Source of the DNA: Thereva unica
Lineage: Eukaryota > Arthropoda > Insecta > Diptera > Therevidae
Direction of reading: 5' to 3'
DNA: 64,000 nt
NCBI GenBank assembly: GCA_949987705.1
Contig: OX465283.1
Coordinates: 162,145,850 to 162,209,849 of the forward strand
Within the stretch, counting starts at the first letter, position 1. Each line of letters opens with the position of its first letter. A program made the translations under genes and the position numbers. Positions 36,801 to 51,800 of the stretch are shown piece by piece. Below the pieces are notes generated by a model. That model searched no databases. It was given only the letters and a program-made list of their open reading frames with translations, and was not told where the DNA came from.

Positions 36801-39800
36801 GAGCTATAGGCAAAAGCTTTGAGTTCAAGTGAGTAAGGTATAAACAAAAGTATTTCTGGTGCTCTCCAAACGTCAACTATTGCCCACCACTGTTTCAGAC
36901 CAATCCTTTCAAGCTTATCGATAATGAAACTTCGTTAACAGTGTTGAACTCTATTCAATGAAAACAGATGATTAAAAGAAATATAATAAAAACAGTGGAG
37001 TCAAAAAAAAACTTACTCAAAAGGGATTTGTTTTCACAAAATACAATTTTTTTTTTCATAATTCATTACGCGAATGAAATTATGATAATAGACCATGGAC
37101 CAACAGATACATACATATATGTAGGTTCAGACCAAAATTTTTCCTGGTATTGAAAAGAATATATTCCATTGAGCAATGAAAACATTTTTACTTCATGGGA
37201 ATTATAGGGTTTACAGTATAAAACACGCTTTACTGTCCATATGTTTGCAAAAAACTCCCACTTCTTAAATGAATACATATCCGCCGAATGAATTGAAATT
37301 TGTTCATAAAGAAACGAAACAAAATAAAAAAGTGTGGTCGAAATATGAATTAATCCGCTCTTAGCCGAGAACACACACGATCAACAATGAAAGGAAAACA
37401 TCCATTTTATCGCCTGGATAAAGATAAATATTCAACAATGTAACCGGCAATAATATTTCATAAATTTTTCAACAGCCCGAAGCAATATTTTACAATTTTG
37501 TTGAATATTTTTTTTTTTCGGTGTGGTGTACTGAAAGCCCCGGTGCAAAGGTGGAGGAGACAATTTGTGATATGTTTGTGACGAAACCAGCTGTAGAGCA
37601 TCCTTCAGCCTCACACAGAACACAATTTGTATATTTGCTTAAAAATAGATTTTATCCGGACTGAAGAGGTCGCATCTAGAGGTCGTGGCCTCGAGAGAGG
37701 GAACTGAGGAGGGCAAAGGACGCGAAAAAATCTATTAAAACCAAATATGTGAATTCCGGCTAACAATTTCGTGGAGGAATTTATTAAACAACCGCACAAT
37801 TGGATTCATTTAATTAAAAAAGGAAAGCCAGAATCCTGCCTGAGTTCTGTGGGTGTATGGCGGGGGGAACGCAATATACATACATACAAACACACCCGTA
37901 TGCACAGAGAGATATTCTCGCCCTCGATTCTGGGGCTGGGTGTTCTGTGTGTTTCGGGAGGGGTTGTTTCGCAGCGCGAATAATAACACGAAAAAAAAAA
38001 ATAACGCTCGTGAAGTGAAACTATTCTATCTGGTGAGGTCGTCTACAATGTGACCTGATTCCATAGAGCATCAACGTGCACGGAAATTAAAGTCGCACTT
38101 GTAGCCATTTACCTTGTTTTGTAGCCGGGTCCTTACTGACACAAAAGGGAAATTACAAAAATTTCAGTTAATTAAAAAACTCTCACAAATTTAACAGCCC
38201 GGAAACGTGGCATCTCTCGTTGATTATGTAAATTTCCATCGTATAGTGGCGCTCTGCTCTCGGCTCTGGAAGGCAGGCAGGGCTTTGCCGCTAAAAGTAC
38301 CAGAAATTAAACAATTTCACAACCATAAAGGGTTAAGAGTGGAGCGCCCGCCCACACCCCCGAGCCGCCGCCCGCTGGGGGCCGTGTCGTCCCTGTTGCT
38401 GGCAGAATACGGTTTTTCATTAGAGAGCACTTGGGGCGAGCAAATGTATAAACTTCGCACCTCGTCCTGACATCTTGACATTATTCATACGCCGGGGATC
38501 CCCCGAAAAATCCCAGTCCTGGGTAATTTGGGCTCAAGTGCCACCGGCGAATTTATCGTGAGTGGCTGCTCCGCCGTGATCCTGTGTGATGTACAGCTAC
38601 AATCCTTGCGTTCCTTTGTGCAGACATATTAGCATCATTCAGTATATACACCACCTTCGCTCCAGCGGAACATCAGCAGCCATTAAGGACTCCAACCACG
38701 TAGGGATAAAAAGGATACTCTCACCGGAGCTAAGGGCTGCAGAATTTCGGGGTCGCAAACGGGCTCCAGAGCGGTTGAAGTGAATGCGAAACAGCGGAAT
38801 CAACTTTTGCGGCGGCGGCGGGCGGCTCCGGCTCCTTCGTCCTTCGGGGGAGCGCACCCACCCCCGCCGCCCCATCCTGGGAACAATAACAATGCCTTTA
38901 ATTACTTCACTTTCCTGACAGTTGTAGTATTAATTTCTGCCCAAGTTAATAACACGTTTGCATGGCAGCGACATATATTTCATTTTTTTCCCGTGCTGTG
39001 TGCTGTGCCTGCCAAGGCGCCGTGGGAGACCTGCTGCCGCCCACGCATTTCGGCCCTTCCACCACCCACCCACCTATATTTTTTTCTGTTATTATTATTA
39101 TTATTATTAGGGAAGGTGGCGGTTATATTAAAAAAAACTCACTCACGAGCTCCCACGGCACAGGTAGGCATGGCCAGCAGATTTAATAAAATGATCGGGA
39201 AATCTGCAACGTTTGAAAAATGCTATCGCGTGAAGGGAACTACTCCTTAATAATGAAAAAAAAGAGGAGGGAACGTGATGAGGATGAAATTATCCTTATT
39301 TTGCGGCCCTTCCAGCCAAATGAAGGATATTCAAGTAATTGGACAATGGCATGTCGGGGCAGAAAAGCAACTTCCCTTAAATGAAGCATACTTAGTGCAC
39401 GTTGAAGCTAAGTGATGGGCAATAAGCGATATGCGAAGTGATTTTTTTTTTCATTTTTTGTTGTTGTTGTATAAATTTAAAAGGATAAAAGGCTGTTGAG
39501 TAGTGAAATTTAATAGAGGGAGAGAGAAAAAGGTTTCCGGATAAAATCTAATGTGGAAACATAAATTTAGCATAGACACGTTAATAGTCGAGTGAAATAG
39601 CCACAAGGTCCTTGAAAATGGAAAATAGTTATTAATAATTCCTTAAATTAGAAAAAAAAATTGAAAAATATACCTTTTACCATTATATTTCGATATACGA
39701 AATCCATAGCATATTCTTAGTACCTAAAACTTAGGAGTCTTTCTGCTCTATGTAAAAGACTACAGCTCAGAGGTAATCCCCTTGACACTATCGATATTTC

Positions 39801-42800
39801 TATGATAAAGTGCAATGTTAAATGGTGAAATCTAGTGGGGAAGGCGGTAAAGAGAAAAAAAATAACTGGCAACACCAACACGGGGTTATAGTCTACTCAC
39901 TCTCGTTCAATACTACAATATTGCCAGAATGCCAATTTCGGAAGATGAAGGATAGTGTCATGTGTAAAATCGAACCATAGACTTCTTCGATGGCATGGTA
40001 CGTAAAGATTATAGCCGCGGCTAATTCACAATTGGAGAGAGTTTTGTAAATGCACTCGCGAAAAACTCTTAGATGCAGCCTGTCCCATACTTGATCTTAT
40101 CTCATATTTTAAACTTCACAACCTTTTCCTGATCATGTCAGTGTCAAGATTCTAGAACCGGGAAAACTGCAAACAAAAGCAGTTCAGTTTCTGGCTTGTT
40201 CCGACAGCTACGACAATTGCTGCTGCAATGGGTTCTCAATTTGGCCGTTTCCTTCTTCTTATTTTTTAAAGGGAACTACAACAGGAATCCGGTCCTGGCC
40301 TATCGCAACTGTTCTCCACCGGTCCCGATTCAAAGTGGATGTCATCCAGTTTGGCAACCCTAAGCTCTGAGCGTGCTGGTCTACGCCATCCTTTAAGCGG
40401 ATTTGTTGATTTGCCTGGGCTGAAGCCACACTGGTAATGGCCTGTGATGTTTCTGGCGTATGGAGCCGTATTGTTTTGTAGGATAGCGGACAATGTCTTA
40501 TACGCGGTACTCAACAACGTTATACTGCGATAATTAATGCACATTATGATATCTCCCTTTTTATGTACCGGACAGAGGATCGCTTGGTGTAATTTAGTCC
40601 CTCCAATTTAACCAGATTCGCTGGGATACTGTCTGCTCCCGAGGGCTTGTCGTTTTTGGGCCGTTTGATGGCTCTGCTAATTCCTGCTAAGCTTGGTGAT
40701 GACAGCACAGAATTATCATCCGATATTGTAGGAGCCGCCCAGGCTTCCTTTTTCGTCTGTTCCGTCTCTTTTCCGCTTTTCTGACCTCTTTATATTTCTC
40801 TTCGCGTGCCTGTGTTCTCTGAAAGTGCTGCATTGCTCGGTACGCAGCTTTCTTACATTCAGCTATCAGCTTGCTTTCATTATCGAACCAATCATTCCGA
40901 TCTCTACGACTTCTGCCTAAGATGGAATCAGCAGACTAATGACAGTATTGTTAAGACGAGTCCAGCTCTCGTCCACGTTCGGCATCTCATCCCCAGGCGT
41001 TACTCTTCTTAGCAAGAGCTGAAACGCCTGATCGTAGCATGTTTCATTGCGTTGCACAACTGCCTTGATTCGAGCCTGATCAGCAGATACAAAGCTTTTC
41101 AGCATTGTAATGCGCTCTCGGAGCACCGTACCACAAATATAGTGAACCGAGTAGAAGTTGGCACCTCGGTGCGTTCGTAACGTCATCAGACCCGACATAG
41201 TGCGTCTATACGGGTTTTGAAGGTTGAGATATGATATATGATCTGGATTTAAGGCCTGGTCACACCGAGCGCGGTGCGGCGCGGCGCGATGTGGAGCGGT
41301 ATACCGCAGGACGGCGAGATGGGGCGGCTGATTCACATTAGCCGCGGCGCGGAATGGTTTTAAATGTTAAAGTTTTGATCCAAAGCATTCCAGAAAAACT
41401 AAAAAAATCGTCGGCGGCGGCGGCAAAAATTGGTTTTGAGTAATCATAAATTTCGCCGCGCGGCGAAATATAAAATTGCCGCACCGCGCCGCTTCTGGTG
41501 TGAATCACAGACTTATTTTTCCCAAAAACATCGCTGAACGGAATTCGCGCCGCGCCGCGCCGCGCTCGGTGTGACCAGGCCTTTAAAGTCGCTCTTAGTA
41601 TATTACTTCAGTTGTTCCTAACTACTAAACTCATTCCTCCCAAACGTAACTAAGAGGACATAGTAGTTTTTGGTAATCATCCAAGCCTCAGATACATGTG
41701 TAAGTACTAGTAATGCTATCGTCCTATGCTTAGATTTGAAAAGTCTTGACAGTCTATCATACTCGTACACTTGTTAGCGTTTAACCCAGCACGTACTTCT
41801 AGCTTATTGTAAGGTAAGTTAAAGGTCCCAATTTAAGTTTCTCTACTTTATTTAAAAGATTAATCTGTGAGACGATTATAAAAAGGCCGCCATTCCCTCT
41901 TGATCACCCAAATACGTCCTGGACTCTTATGATGTTCTTCAAACTACGTCTATGTCATTTGTATAAGCCTACGTCTTTGGCTGGGCTTGTGGAGGACTGT
42001 ACTTCCTTGGCCGTTCATACACTAGTGACCATGGTTCTGTGAGCACGAGCTTTTTTTGCGCAAAGGATGCGTGTCCCTCATGCTCCCGGAACCATGGTCC
42101 CTCGTGTATGAATGGCTTTTCTCTAACATCCGAATCCTGGATCACCTTCTGTAAGGAAAGGTTAAAAAGAATGGTGGCTTCATAGATCATCTCCTTTTTA
42201 GAGCCCTGGTATATTCCCGCGCCAACCAAGTACAGGCAAACTTATATTTTTAGAAGCATATATACGCCCGCACGCATAGCGAATAAATACTTCCGGTACT
42301 ATTATGACACACTCCCGCTACAGGCAAAAAAATCTAAAAATGTCTCTGGTTTAGAACTAAGCGCACCTTGTAATAGTATTTGTAATTGACCATTCCAATG
42401 GCGAGTATCATTTTACCAAGCGGACCTCCAACTAAGTACTAACACGTCCAAAGCTGCTTGACCTATGCAATCGAACTAGAATTGGTCTACTGAAAATTGT
42501 AACGGAATCTTTTATAATCATAAATATAATTGCCCAATTGTGTGGTCCAATTCAATTTCTTAAAGCTGTAAATTTTGATCCCTTTAGTCTAGAAAGAGTG
42601 TGAGTATATCGTGCTTCGCTTGGACTATTCCGGTTTGTCATAATCGTGTTTGTGTAATGGGCGCGCCAAATTTGTTCTTGGCTTCCTAACTGGCTATGTT
42701 AATAGCTGACCTTAAGTTCTATGGAGGTGAATCACTTAATGATTCGCGTTGTTTGCTATAGATCTTCTATATTTCATCGGTGAATGCCATCTGTACCTAA

Positions 42801-45800
42801 GATCTTGCTATTTTGAGCCGTGCTAAACTTGGTGGCAGCGGTGTTGCTCATCGTCAGATATTGTTTGAGGGTGCAACTCCATAGTTACTTCGCAATTCAT
42901 GAAAGTAATGCCTTTATCGCTCTCAAAAACTTTGCCTTATGTGCGCTTGCAGTATTTGTAACGTTTCGTACAATACCATGGACTGTTCGGTAGAATTCTG
43001 GCAGTTGGTACGGTTTTCGCTATTCTATTTACTGATATCTTCATTTTTATCTGTGGTTTCGCTGTCATTAAAATTGAATGGAACTTATCGACCAATGCGA
43101 GAGACTCCTTCTTGTCCTTTTAAGGATATGAAATGAATCTGTGTTTTTTGACTTAGTTTTTTTATGTTTTAAAGAAAATTGTTTTTCGATCGATAATGTT
43201 TAAATCAAACCTAGCTTTAGATAATGAACTATCTGATAATACAAAGGGGCTTAAAAATAATATAACGTACTGGTTTTACAACATTTCTGTCACATTACCT
43301 TTTTCCTCCAAAAAAAAAAAAAAAAAACGATCGATTATTGGTCGCATAAAAACGAAACAGAATATCCTTACGAATGTCCTATTATCAAAAAAATCTCTCT
43401 AGAAACATATCACAAAAGTTTTGATACCTGTCCCAAATATATTCCAATTTATGTCCCAAAAGAACGAAAAAAAAACAATGAAAACAAAAACTGCAGCTCT
43501 ATATAGCATGATAACCAGGGAACTCCGCATTGACCAAAAAAGGGCCATCAATGAGCAGCAAAAAAAAGAAAAGAAAAAAAATATGGCAGGAAGCTGTCAA
43601 GAACCCTTTCGCCAGGATACTGCCAATTCATAGGTTTTTATAAAATGATTCCCGCGCCATTCTTGTAAATCCGAAAATTTTATGCGGGAATATATATATA
43701 TCTCCAGCAAGAATCCTTTTTTAAGATGCCATAAATTTATATGAGTATGACCGTCATCAGATTTTTTTTCGGTGCTCTCTCTCCTCCTCGAGTCCTTTTA
43801 TTTTTCATCCTGGCAAAACTTATCACATACCTTTTTATATGCATATAAAGTTAAACTTATGCTTTTCTTGTTCTCATCTCTTCTCATCTATTTATTTTTT
43901 TGTATATGTTTTTCTCTTCTATGATTTATTCAGGAAATTTTGTTTTACTGTGGCGACGTGGGACAAATGTGCTAACAGCCTCCAACATTATGGTGACAAG
44001 GGATGAACGAATAAGACTGATAGATGGATACAATTTAGAGATATCGGATTTAGAACCGCAGGATGCTGGCGACTATGTGTGTCAAATAAGTGATAAAGTG
44101 AATAGGGACCAAATACACACAGTCGAAATTCTGGGTAGGTTATTTTGGATTTATATTTTATATATGTAGTTATAATTACTATGGATTAAAATTATCAAAT
44201 GGATTTTTGTTACAGTCCCACCGAGTGTTCGGGCGATACCAACATCAGGACAGTTAACAGCCAGAAAAGGTGGATCAGCAACATTAGAATGTAAGGCTTC
44301 GGGTAATCCGGTGCCGACAATATTTTGGACTAAGAAGGTATGTTTCTGTTTACTATTTTGATTTTATACTTTTGTAAATATTTAAACGTTTTGTCCCTTT
44401 TTCAAATTAAATAAAACGTATTTTTCGTGGGCTTCAGGTCTTTCCAAGAATCCGTCAATAACTGAACTTAAATTCAGTGGAACAAATTTATTTATGGAAA
44501 GAAGTTATTAGTATTAGAAGGTTCTTTTTCGGATCGTTCTTTAACCTGACCTTTTCTTTTATTCAAATAAAATTTCTATTAGGTATATGTGGGTGTGTTA
44601 TTTTCCTGTGTCTTACATAGAAAACCTTCGTCTGTTTTGTTTCAATTATTTCCACTTTCAAATAGCCCTTTTTCATCGTTCATAATCTAAGAGAATAAAA
44701 TAACCTACATACAACTTCCTCACACCTTTCTAGCAGAAGGTCTTAGGACAACCCACAAAGAATGCCCTTTTTAATGTATCAATAAAATATATTTATTCTC
44801 CAGAAACTGCCATAATAAAAGTCGTGTGTGCATCCAGACGTAAAGGCTTTTTTGAGAGCGTACTAAAATTTCAGCATAGGAAGCTTTTTATTAAAAAATA
44901 CCAGCTTTTGTGTAGCTACATAATGTTATGTTTGTGTTTGTAGCAATTTTCTCTTCAAGAATAAAAGCTCTTTGAAATTCTTTTAAGTTGAAAAGCTTTG
45001 AAATAATGTAAAGCTTCGAAAGCTTTGAAGTGTTCCAAAGCTTCCAAAAGCTCTCTGCAATGTTCCAAACCTTTGAAATGCTCCGAAGCTTACAAAAGCT
45101 CTCTGCAATACTTCAAAGCTTTGTAATGTTCCAAAACTTCCAAAAGCTGTCTACAATATTTCAAAGCTTTCAAAGCTTTAAAATGGTCCAAAACTTCAAT
45201 GTTGTTCTTTGCGATGTTCTAAGGACTCCAAATGTTCCAAAGCTTCCAAAAGCTTTCTACAGTGCTTCAAAGCTTCCAAAGCTTTAAAATGATTCAAAAC
45301 ATCCAAAAGTTCTCTGCAATGTTCCAAAACTTCCAAAGCTTCTAAAGCTTTAAAATTCTCCAAAGCTTCCAAAAGCTCTCAAAGCTTTGGAATGTTCCAA
45401 AACTTTCAAAACTGTCTACAATATTTCAAAGCTTCCAAAGCTTTAAAATGTTTCAAAACTTCGCTAAGTTCTCTGCAATGTGCTAAAGATTCCAAAGGTC
45501 TCTACAGTGCTTCAAAGCTTTAAAATGGTCCAAAACATCCAAAAGCTCTCTGCAATGTTCCAAAGCTTCCGAAGCTTATAAAACTTTAAAATTTTTCAAA
45601 ACTTCCGAAAGCTCTTCGCAATGCTTCAAAGCTTTGGAATGTTCGAAAACTTACAAAAGGTATCTACAATTCTTCAAAGCTTCCAAAGCTTTAAATGGTG
45701 CAAAACTTTGTTAAGTTCTCTGCAATGTTCTAAAGATTCCAAATGCTGCAAAGCTTCCAAAAGCTGTCTACAATGCTTTACAGCTTACAAAACGTTAAAA

Positions 45801-48800
45801 TGGTCCCAAAGTTCCAAAAGGTTTTCTGCAATGTTCCAAAGCTTCCAAATCTTCCAAAAGCTCTCCGCAATGCTCAAAGCTTCCAAAGCTTTGATATAGT
45901 CCATAGCTTCCAAAAGTTCTCTGCGATGTTCCAAAGGTTCCATATCCTCCAAAACTTCCAAAAGCTCTCTACAAACATCCAAAGCTTTCAATGCTTTCAA
46001 AAGCTCTCTGCAATGCTCCAAAGCTTCCAGAGCTTTGAAACGGTCCAAAGGTTCCAAAATTACGCCGCAATGCTCCAAAGCTTCCAAAGCTCCTAAAGCT
46101 TTGAAATGCTCACAAGCTTCCAAAAGCTCGTCGCAATGCTCTAAAGCTTCTAAAGATCACATTGCGGTAAGCTATCATTTTTTTTATCATTGAAAAATTC
46201 TGCTTAGAACTTGCATATGTAAAAGTGCTTGAACAGTTTTTTTTAGATTAGGAAGAAACAGCGTGAGATCGAACCTAAGATTTCTGTGAATTTTCTTTTA
46301 TATTGATGAAAGCCGGAAGAATATGCAGCGCGATATTGGTCCAATTTTGCAATCTGACGTAGATCCGGTATCACAAACGTTCCCTTTTTTGACTACTTCC
46401 AAGTTCAAAAAATTGCAGCTTCGGATTCTATCTGGTTTACAAAGGCTTAAACGAATTTATTAGTCATTTTGTTTGGTTGTGCTGCGATACCAGACTCTGT
46501 CTGCTTCTCGGTATCTTAGGGTATCGTTCCCTCGAAGTCTGCAGGCGGTAGGCAGGAACTTTGCCCTTCTGATCCCCCATTGTAAAACCGGTGACCAACC
46601 GAACTAAAATCCTAATATTCTTCCTGCTACGGCTCAGTAATTCTTGCGAAGAGGCATCGTATGGGGCCCTTTTTTTACCAATCTGGTGGAGTCACCAATA
46701 GCCTGTTTTGGGACCGATAAAAACAGGCCCAGAGTCCCATAGGGTCAAAGCGTTCGCCTTTTCATCACCCTGGAGCCACTGATAGCGTACACCGCTGCTT
46801 GAAACAAACACGCTAAGGTATCCAATATGGTTTTCACTGCAAATGCACTCCCATCCCTGTCTTAACGCCATCAGTGTACCAAACAATCCGACCTTGCAGC
46901 AAAAAGCCAGGATAGCCTCTCTTGTATTTTCACAGAAGGCAGTTTAAACTTTGAGATCGTGGTAAGCATCCAGTCTCAAAGCATTCCTGATGCTGCCTTA
47001 TTTATAAAGCATGGTTGTACTCTAACAAACCAAAAGCCCATGTTTTTTATTGCTAGTGTATATTTCATAAAAGGCTCTCCCCAGTCTCACACATATCTAT
47101 AAGATCTGCTTCTCAGATATTTGTTGTTCTAGTATCATTGGATATCGGCATCTAGTGTCAGGATGGCCTGCCTGGGAAAAAAACTGGTTTTATCGTTTTG
47201 TGACCAAGGCCATTTAGGTAATAATATATGCATTAAATAACCAATTAACACACCTTTTAATGACCTTAATGACCTTGCTCGCAAAATGGTAGAACTGGAT
47301 TTTTCCCAGGCGCAAGTCTTGCAATACCTACTTACTGTTAAACATGACATGGTACAATCTCTAGTAGTAAGCTTCTGCGGACACTGATACCTTAGTCATG
47401 AAAATAGCTTATAGGGCTACAAAAAATACAGGGTGATATGCAAAACTTTAGAAAATCACTTCAAAATGCCCCAGAACTAAACCCATACGATTGCTTATTT
47501 GTCTAACTAAAACCTCTCAACAGCCGGCCGCTTTGTGAAGATAGCGTATGCACCCTGGATGCAATTTCATTTCCGGCTCGAATCTGATTCCGCCATTCTT
47601 ATCGCGCAAAAATATTGTGAACTAATATGACAGGAAACGACTGCGAAAGTATGACATCTTGCACAAGACAGCTCCACAGCAATCTTACAACTCCCAACTT
47701 ACAGCCAACCGAGCATCTGTCAAGGTAACAAATCTTCTTCTTCCTCTCCCAGCCATAGAGCGCATCAATTTACCATTTCATTAAACCGCAAAATGGTCCA
47801 TAGTAATGGTCTAAAATAATAATAAAAAAAAAGTACACCACCCAACAAATTTCCAACATCATAATTTACATATTTTCCCTTCTCTACGTGCATCCGATCC
47901 AGGAACATTTAGACTGCATCTTTTCTTCTCCCGTCCATTTTTCCTGTCCTCCTCTTGTGTGGAGAAGGCATTCACAAATGTTTACAGTGATATCAATGAC
48001 GGGAACATATCCCCTGCAAGGATAATGGTGCCTCTGAAATTAATGTTGTTGAGGCTTCTTCTTCTACTGCTATAATGTCAGCAAGGAGCAAACACAGAAC
48101 GAACGATTCAGCTACCGAAAACGTGTCTCTAATGTTCGCTGGAGACGTGTTCAACATAAATTACGGTTAGGACCTGCCCTTGCTGCTCCTTGCCTATTTT
48201 CGTCCCTCCCCGTTGATTCAGCTGTGGAGAATGTTACACCGTTACTAGAGAGAGAGTATCCTTTGCGATCCTCGTCCGAGGGGGAAAGGGTTGTTTTCTA
48301 TCCTATACCGATGTGTTCATCTACCTCCCTCCACCCCTTTACCCACCTTATAACTCCGAAAAGACAAAGGATATTTGCATAGGACTACGCTAGCTTACAT
48401 TTTTCTTTATTCGTGACGTTTTATAATTCTTGGCCTTCCGTTCTTATCCTTTTTTATCCTTACATTTTTTTTATCATTCACAGAGCGGCACCGGGAAATC
48501 ATCAGCTCGTATTGGCGATAGTCCAATTCTGACATTAGAGAAAGTCGAACGGCAGCAGGCTGGAGTCTATCAATGCACTGCAGACAATGGGGTTGGTGAT
48601 CCGGTTACAGTTGATATGCGACTTGATGTCCTTTGTAAGTATAATTTGAGAACTGCTCTTATCCTTATCCTTTTTATTCAAGGTTCAGGCTTCACTTCAC
48701 AAAATTTTATATAAAATCTCCCCCCCCCCCCACCTCGTATATAAAACACGAAAATCGACATGTTACTCTTCTCTTTGGCTTTGCTCCTCTTTTTTCTTTT

Positions 48801-51800
48801 AAGCTGGTGGCAGCGGTAGGATAGCTATATGGGGGGAATAGAATTTTGGAAACGACTACAAGGAGTCATCCTTGAAGATGAACGTTCCTTTACATTCGTT
48901 CTCTCAAGTAGAATCATCTTTCGATTTTGTCATCCGTGAACTAGAAAAATGTATGCTTCCCGTATAATATTCGAATTTTTCCCCCGGTGTTAGGTTAACT
49001 CCGTGTGGATATAATGGAAGGATATTTGTTCATCGGGCCCACCCGTATATGTGGAGAAATATGAATTGGAAAACGGTACCAATTCTTTTTAAGTTATACA
49101 TATATATTTTCATTTTTTTTTTTTTTTTGCTTCAAGACAATGATTTATTTTACAAAGGAATAGTTTCGACATGGGGAAATTTTTCTTTAAACTAAAAATT
49201 TTTAGGAATCGTCTGGTATAAATCAGGGCGGCTTTAATGCGAAGTTTCACAACTGTGACTACCAGATGAAATGGGAAATATATAATAGAAGATGAAAAGT
49301 GATCAATAAAGGTAGAAATTTACATGTATCCGTTGTTATTGAACTAGGGAACGGCTTGATGTGATTTTTCGAAACAAATACCATATGTATAAAAATATTT
49401 CAGTATTACATTTCAATACGAAAGAGCAATGGTAAAATTGCGTGGTTGAACGAATGATCTGGCTCAAGGATGTATTTATAAAGCAATTCAGTCGTGATCG
49501 TTACAGAAATTATTAATATATATCGATTGATCCTACAGAAAACTCTAAAGCAGTCTAATTTACTGACTAAGCTTAAAACTCATCATGAGTAGGTATTGGG
49601 ACAGTTGTACCTGGGAAAAAGGTCTTAAATGCAATAAAACCCATTAAGTAGGCAATTATTGCACCTTTTAATGACCTTAATGGCTTTGGTCACCATTTGC
49701 TAACCCGGAATTCCCCCAAGCAGAAGTATCGCAATTCCTACTTACTTTTCCATGTATGAATTTGGCGTGGTACAATCTGTTGGGGTAAAATTATATTGAA
49801 GAACTACTACAGGATAGGATGGACCAAATATTTAATTTACGTGCCACAGTCGATTAAGTGGAGGTAGCCCTACATCTAGCGCCGAGCGCCCCACTATGCC
49901 TGGTGCTTTCACCGAAGACTCACTATTCCATTTTCTTTAGGGAGCACCCATGTAGTATACAAGTTGATCTTGTGATACTGCCGAGATCTTTAACATGCAC
50001 GTAAGGGGAGGGTACATCGGCATGAACTTTCTATTACCATAATGTCGATCATTATTAGAATGGTGCCACAATCCAGTGATCTCGAAAATTAAACTAATAT
50101 CTTCCAATTCACCAGCACCAGCAATTCACTATTCTCATATATCACGGTTAATTTCTGTCTAACTTCACAGATAGATCAAAAACGTTTGTCCAGTATCACC
50201 ATAAGTGTCATCAACTAACAACTGCTCAAAATCTGAAGTGATCTCCATTTTCCATGGGCAAATCATAGGTGGTCGAAAGACTGATCATCATCAGCAACAG
50301 CGTCTTCGGTACGTGCATGCGTACGATGGTATACATAAAATGATAATCTGGTAACTGTAGTGAGACCTGTAGGATGAGTTATTAGGAGATTTTAATAAAG
50401 GGTAACATAAGTCCACGTCCCGACAAAAAAAAAATGTTGTCGATGAAATCCCTGTGCGACAAAACGTTAGAGGCCACACTTTGGCTACCTTTACGGTGTT
50501 CCATTTTGAACTCGAACCCCCGAAGCTTTAGACTCGACTTTGTTATCCTATCGCTGGACTCCTTTTGACGCATGAGCCGCTTCAAGCTAGCATGATCAGT
50601 GATGACCGTGACAGCCTAAGCTTCCAAGTTCTAAACATTTGAACACTCAGTACGGCTGCATAGCATTCAAGCACAGCAATATTTTAGTTCTGTGGCGCCA
50701 TGGTCAACTTCTTGGACTGCGATTGGATATTTTCGTCCATCCATGTCTTTTTGAAATAGCACACTACCTAACCCAGTCTGGCTAACATCGCACTGAATGT
50801 AAAACGGCTTAGAGAAGTCTTTAGTGGAAAATAAGGGAGCCTTGGCTATAAGCTCTTTTAATGCCTTGATGTAGAAGAAAGGCAATTATCGGAGTCCATC
50901 GTGGGATGTGCCGTGGAGTTGTGTTCACCTATCCATAAACGAACGCAGCCATGGATCTCAGACAGATGTCTGGACCTCGACGATCAGCGAAACGAAACGG
51001 AAACGAAAGAAGCACGTCGATTTCGAGCAATATCGGCGATTGGACAAAGAAGTTCTACAGAAAATGAAATATGAACAGGAAGCGCACTGGAATATCGTTG
51101 TGGCCGACGCCGAAAAAGGTCGAGGCACCTGTATCGGACGCTGTACCCGACAATCCGGTGGTTAGGCGGCAAAACAACATCAACAAACGACAACATCAAA
51201 AAATCGGATGACACTTTCCTGGCCTCTCCTCATGGGCAACTGCAGCTCGACACCGAATTATCGTCGTCGTTTTTATCGATTTTAAATTCGTTTTCGATTG
51301 AACTCATTGGAACAGCTTGTAGAGAGCCTTAGAAACAAAACCCGTGCCATTGAAAATCATCCAAAGACTCCAAGCATAGTACAATGGCTCAACCAACAGC
51401 GTTCGTATTCGAAGCGACTTCTCCGAGGAATTCCAGATTCAAACGGGTGTCCGACAAGGTGACGTCGCTTCGCCACTTCTCTTCAACGTTGTGCATTCAA
51501 TGGACGATGTTGTGCCGAGATCGCCGTGCTTTCTTCCGTGAGGATCGAGAAGAGCGATCGCGGGGAGTTTCGTCGTTTGTTGATTTCTAATTAAATTAAA
51601 ACGCCTTCCTTCGATTAATGAAAATTTATTCAACACAAATTTGCACTTTATAATTTGCACTACTTTGAAAAAATAAAGGAACAGAAAAAGGATTTAAAAG
51701 TGACTTTAAATATCGCGACCCGCTGCTGACATCCAACCGCTTTTAATTCAACTTCAAAACTCCCCGCGATCGCTCTCCTCGATCCTCACGGAAGAAAGCA

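Noticed and set aside
38780..39250. 156-codon plus-strand frame
   Set aside because: Pro, Arg and Leu runs come from GC-rich and ATT microsatellite DNA; no domain.
43900..44169. Start codon at 43900 for an 89-residue protein
   Set aside because: The frame spans the klg acceptor and donor; the conserved Ig sequence begins exactly at the splice site.
45030..46123. Several open frames with MFQSFQKLSA-like repeats on both strands
   Set aside because: They are translations of the 48-bp minisatellite, whose unit length is a multiple of three.
48804..48822. Second primer-binding-site-like TGGTGGCAGCGGTAGG; a similar word at 42831
   Set aside because: No LTR-like sequence or tRNA extension beside either; the one at 42831 falls in a decayed LINE stretch.
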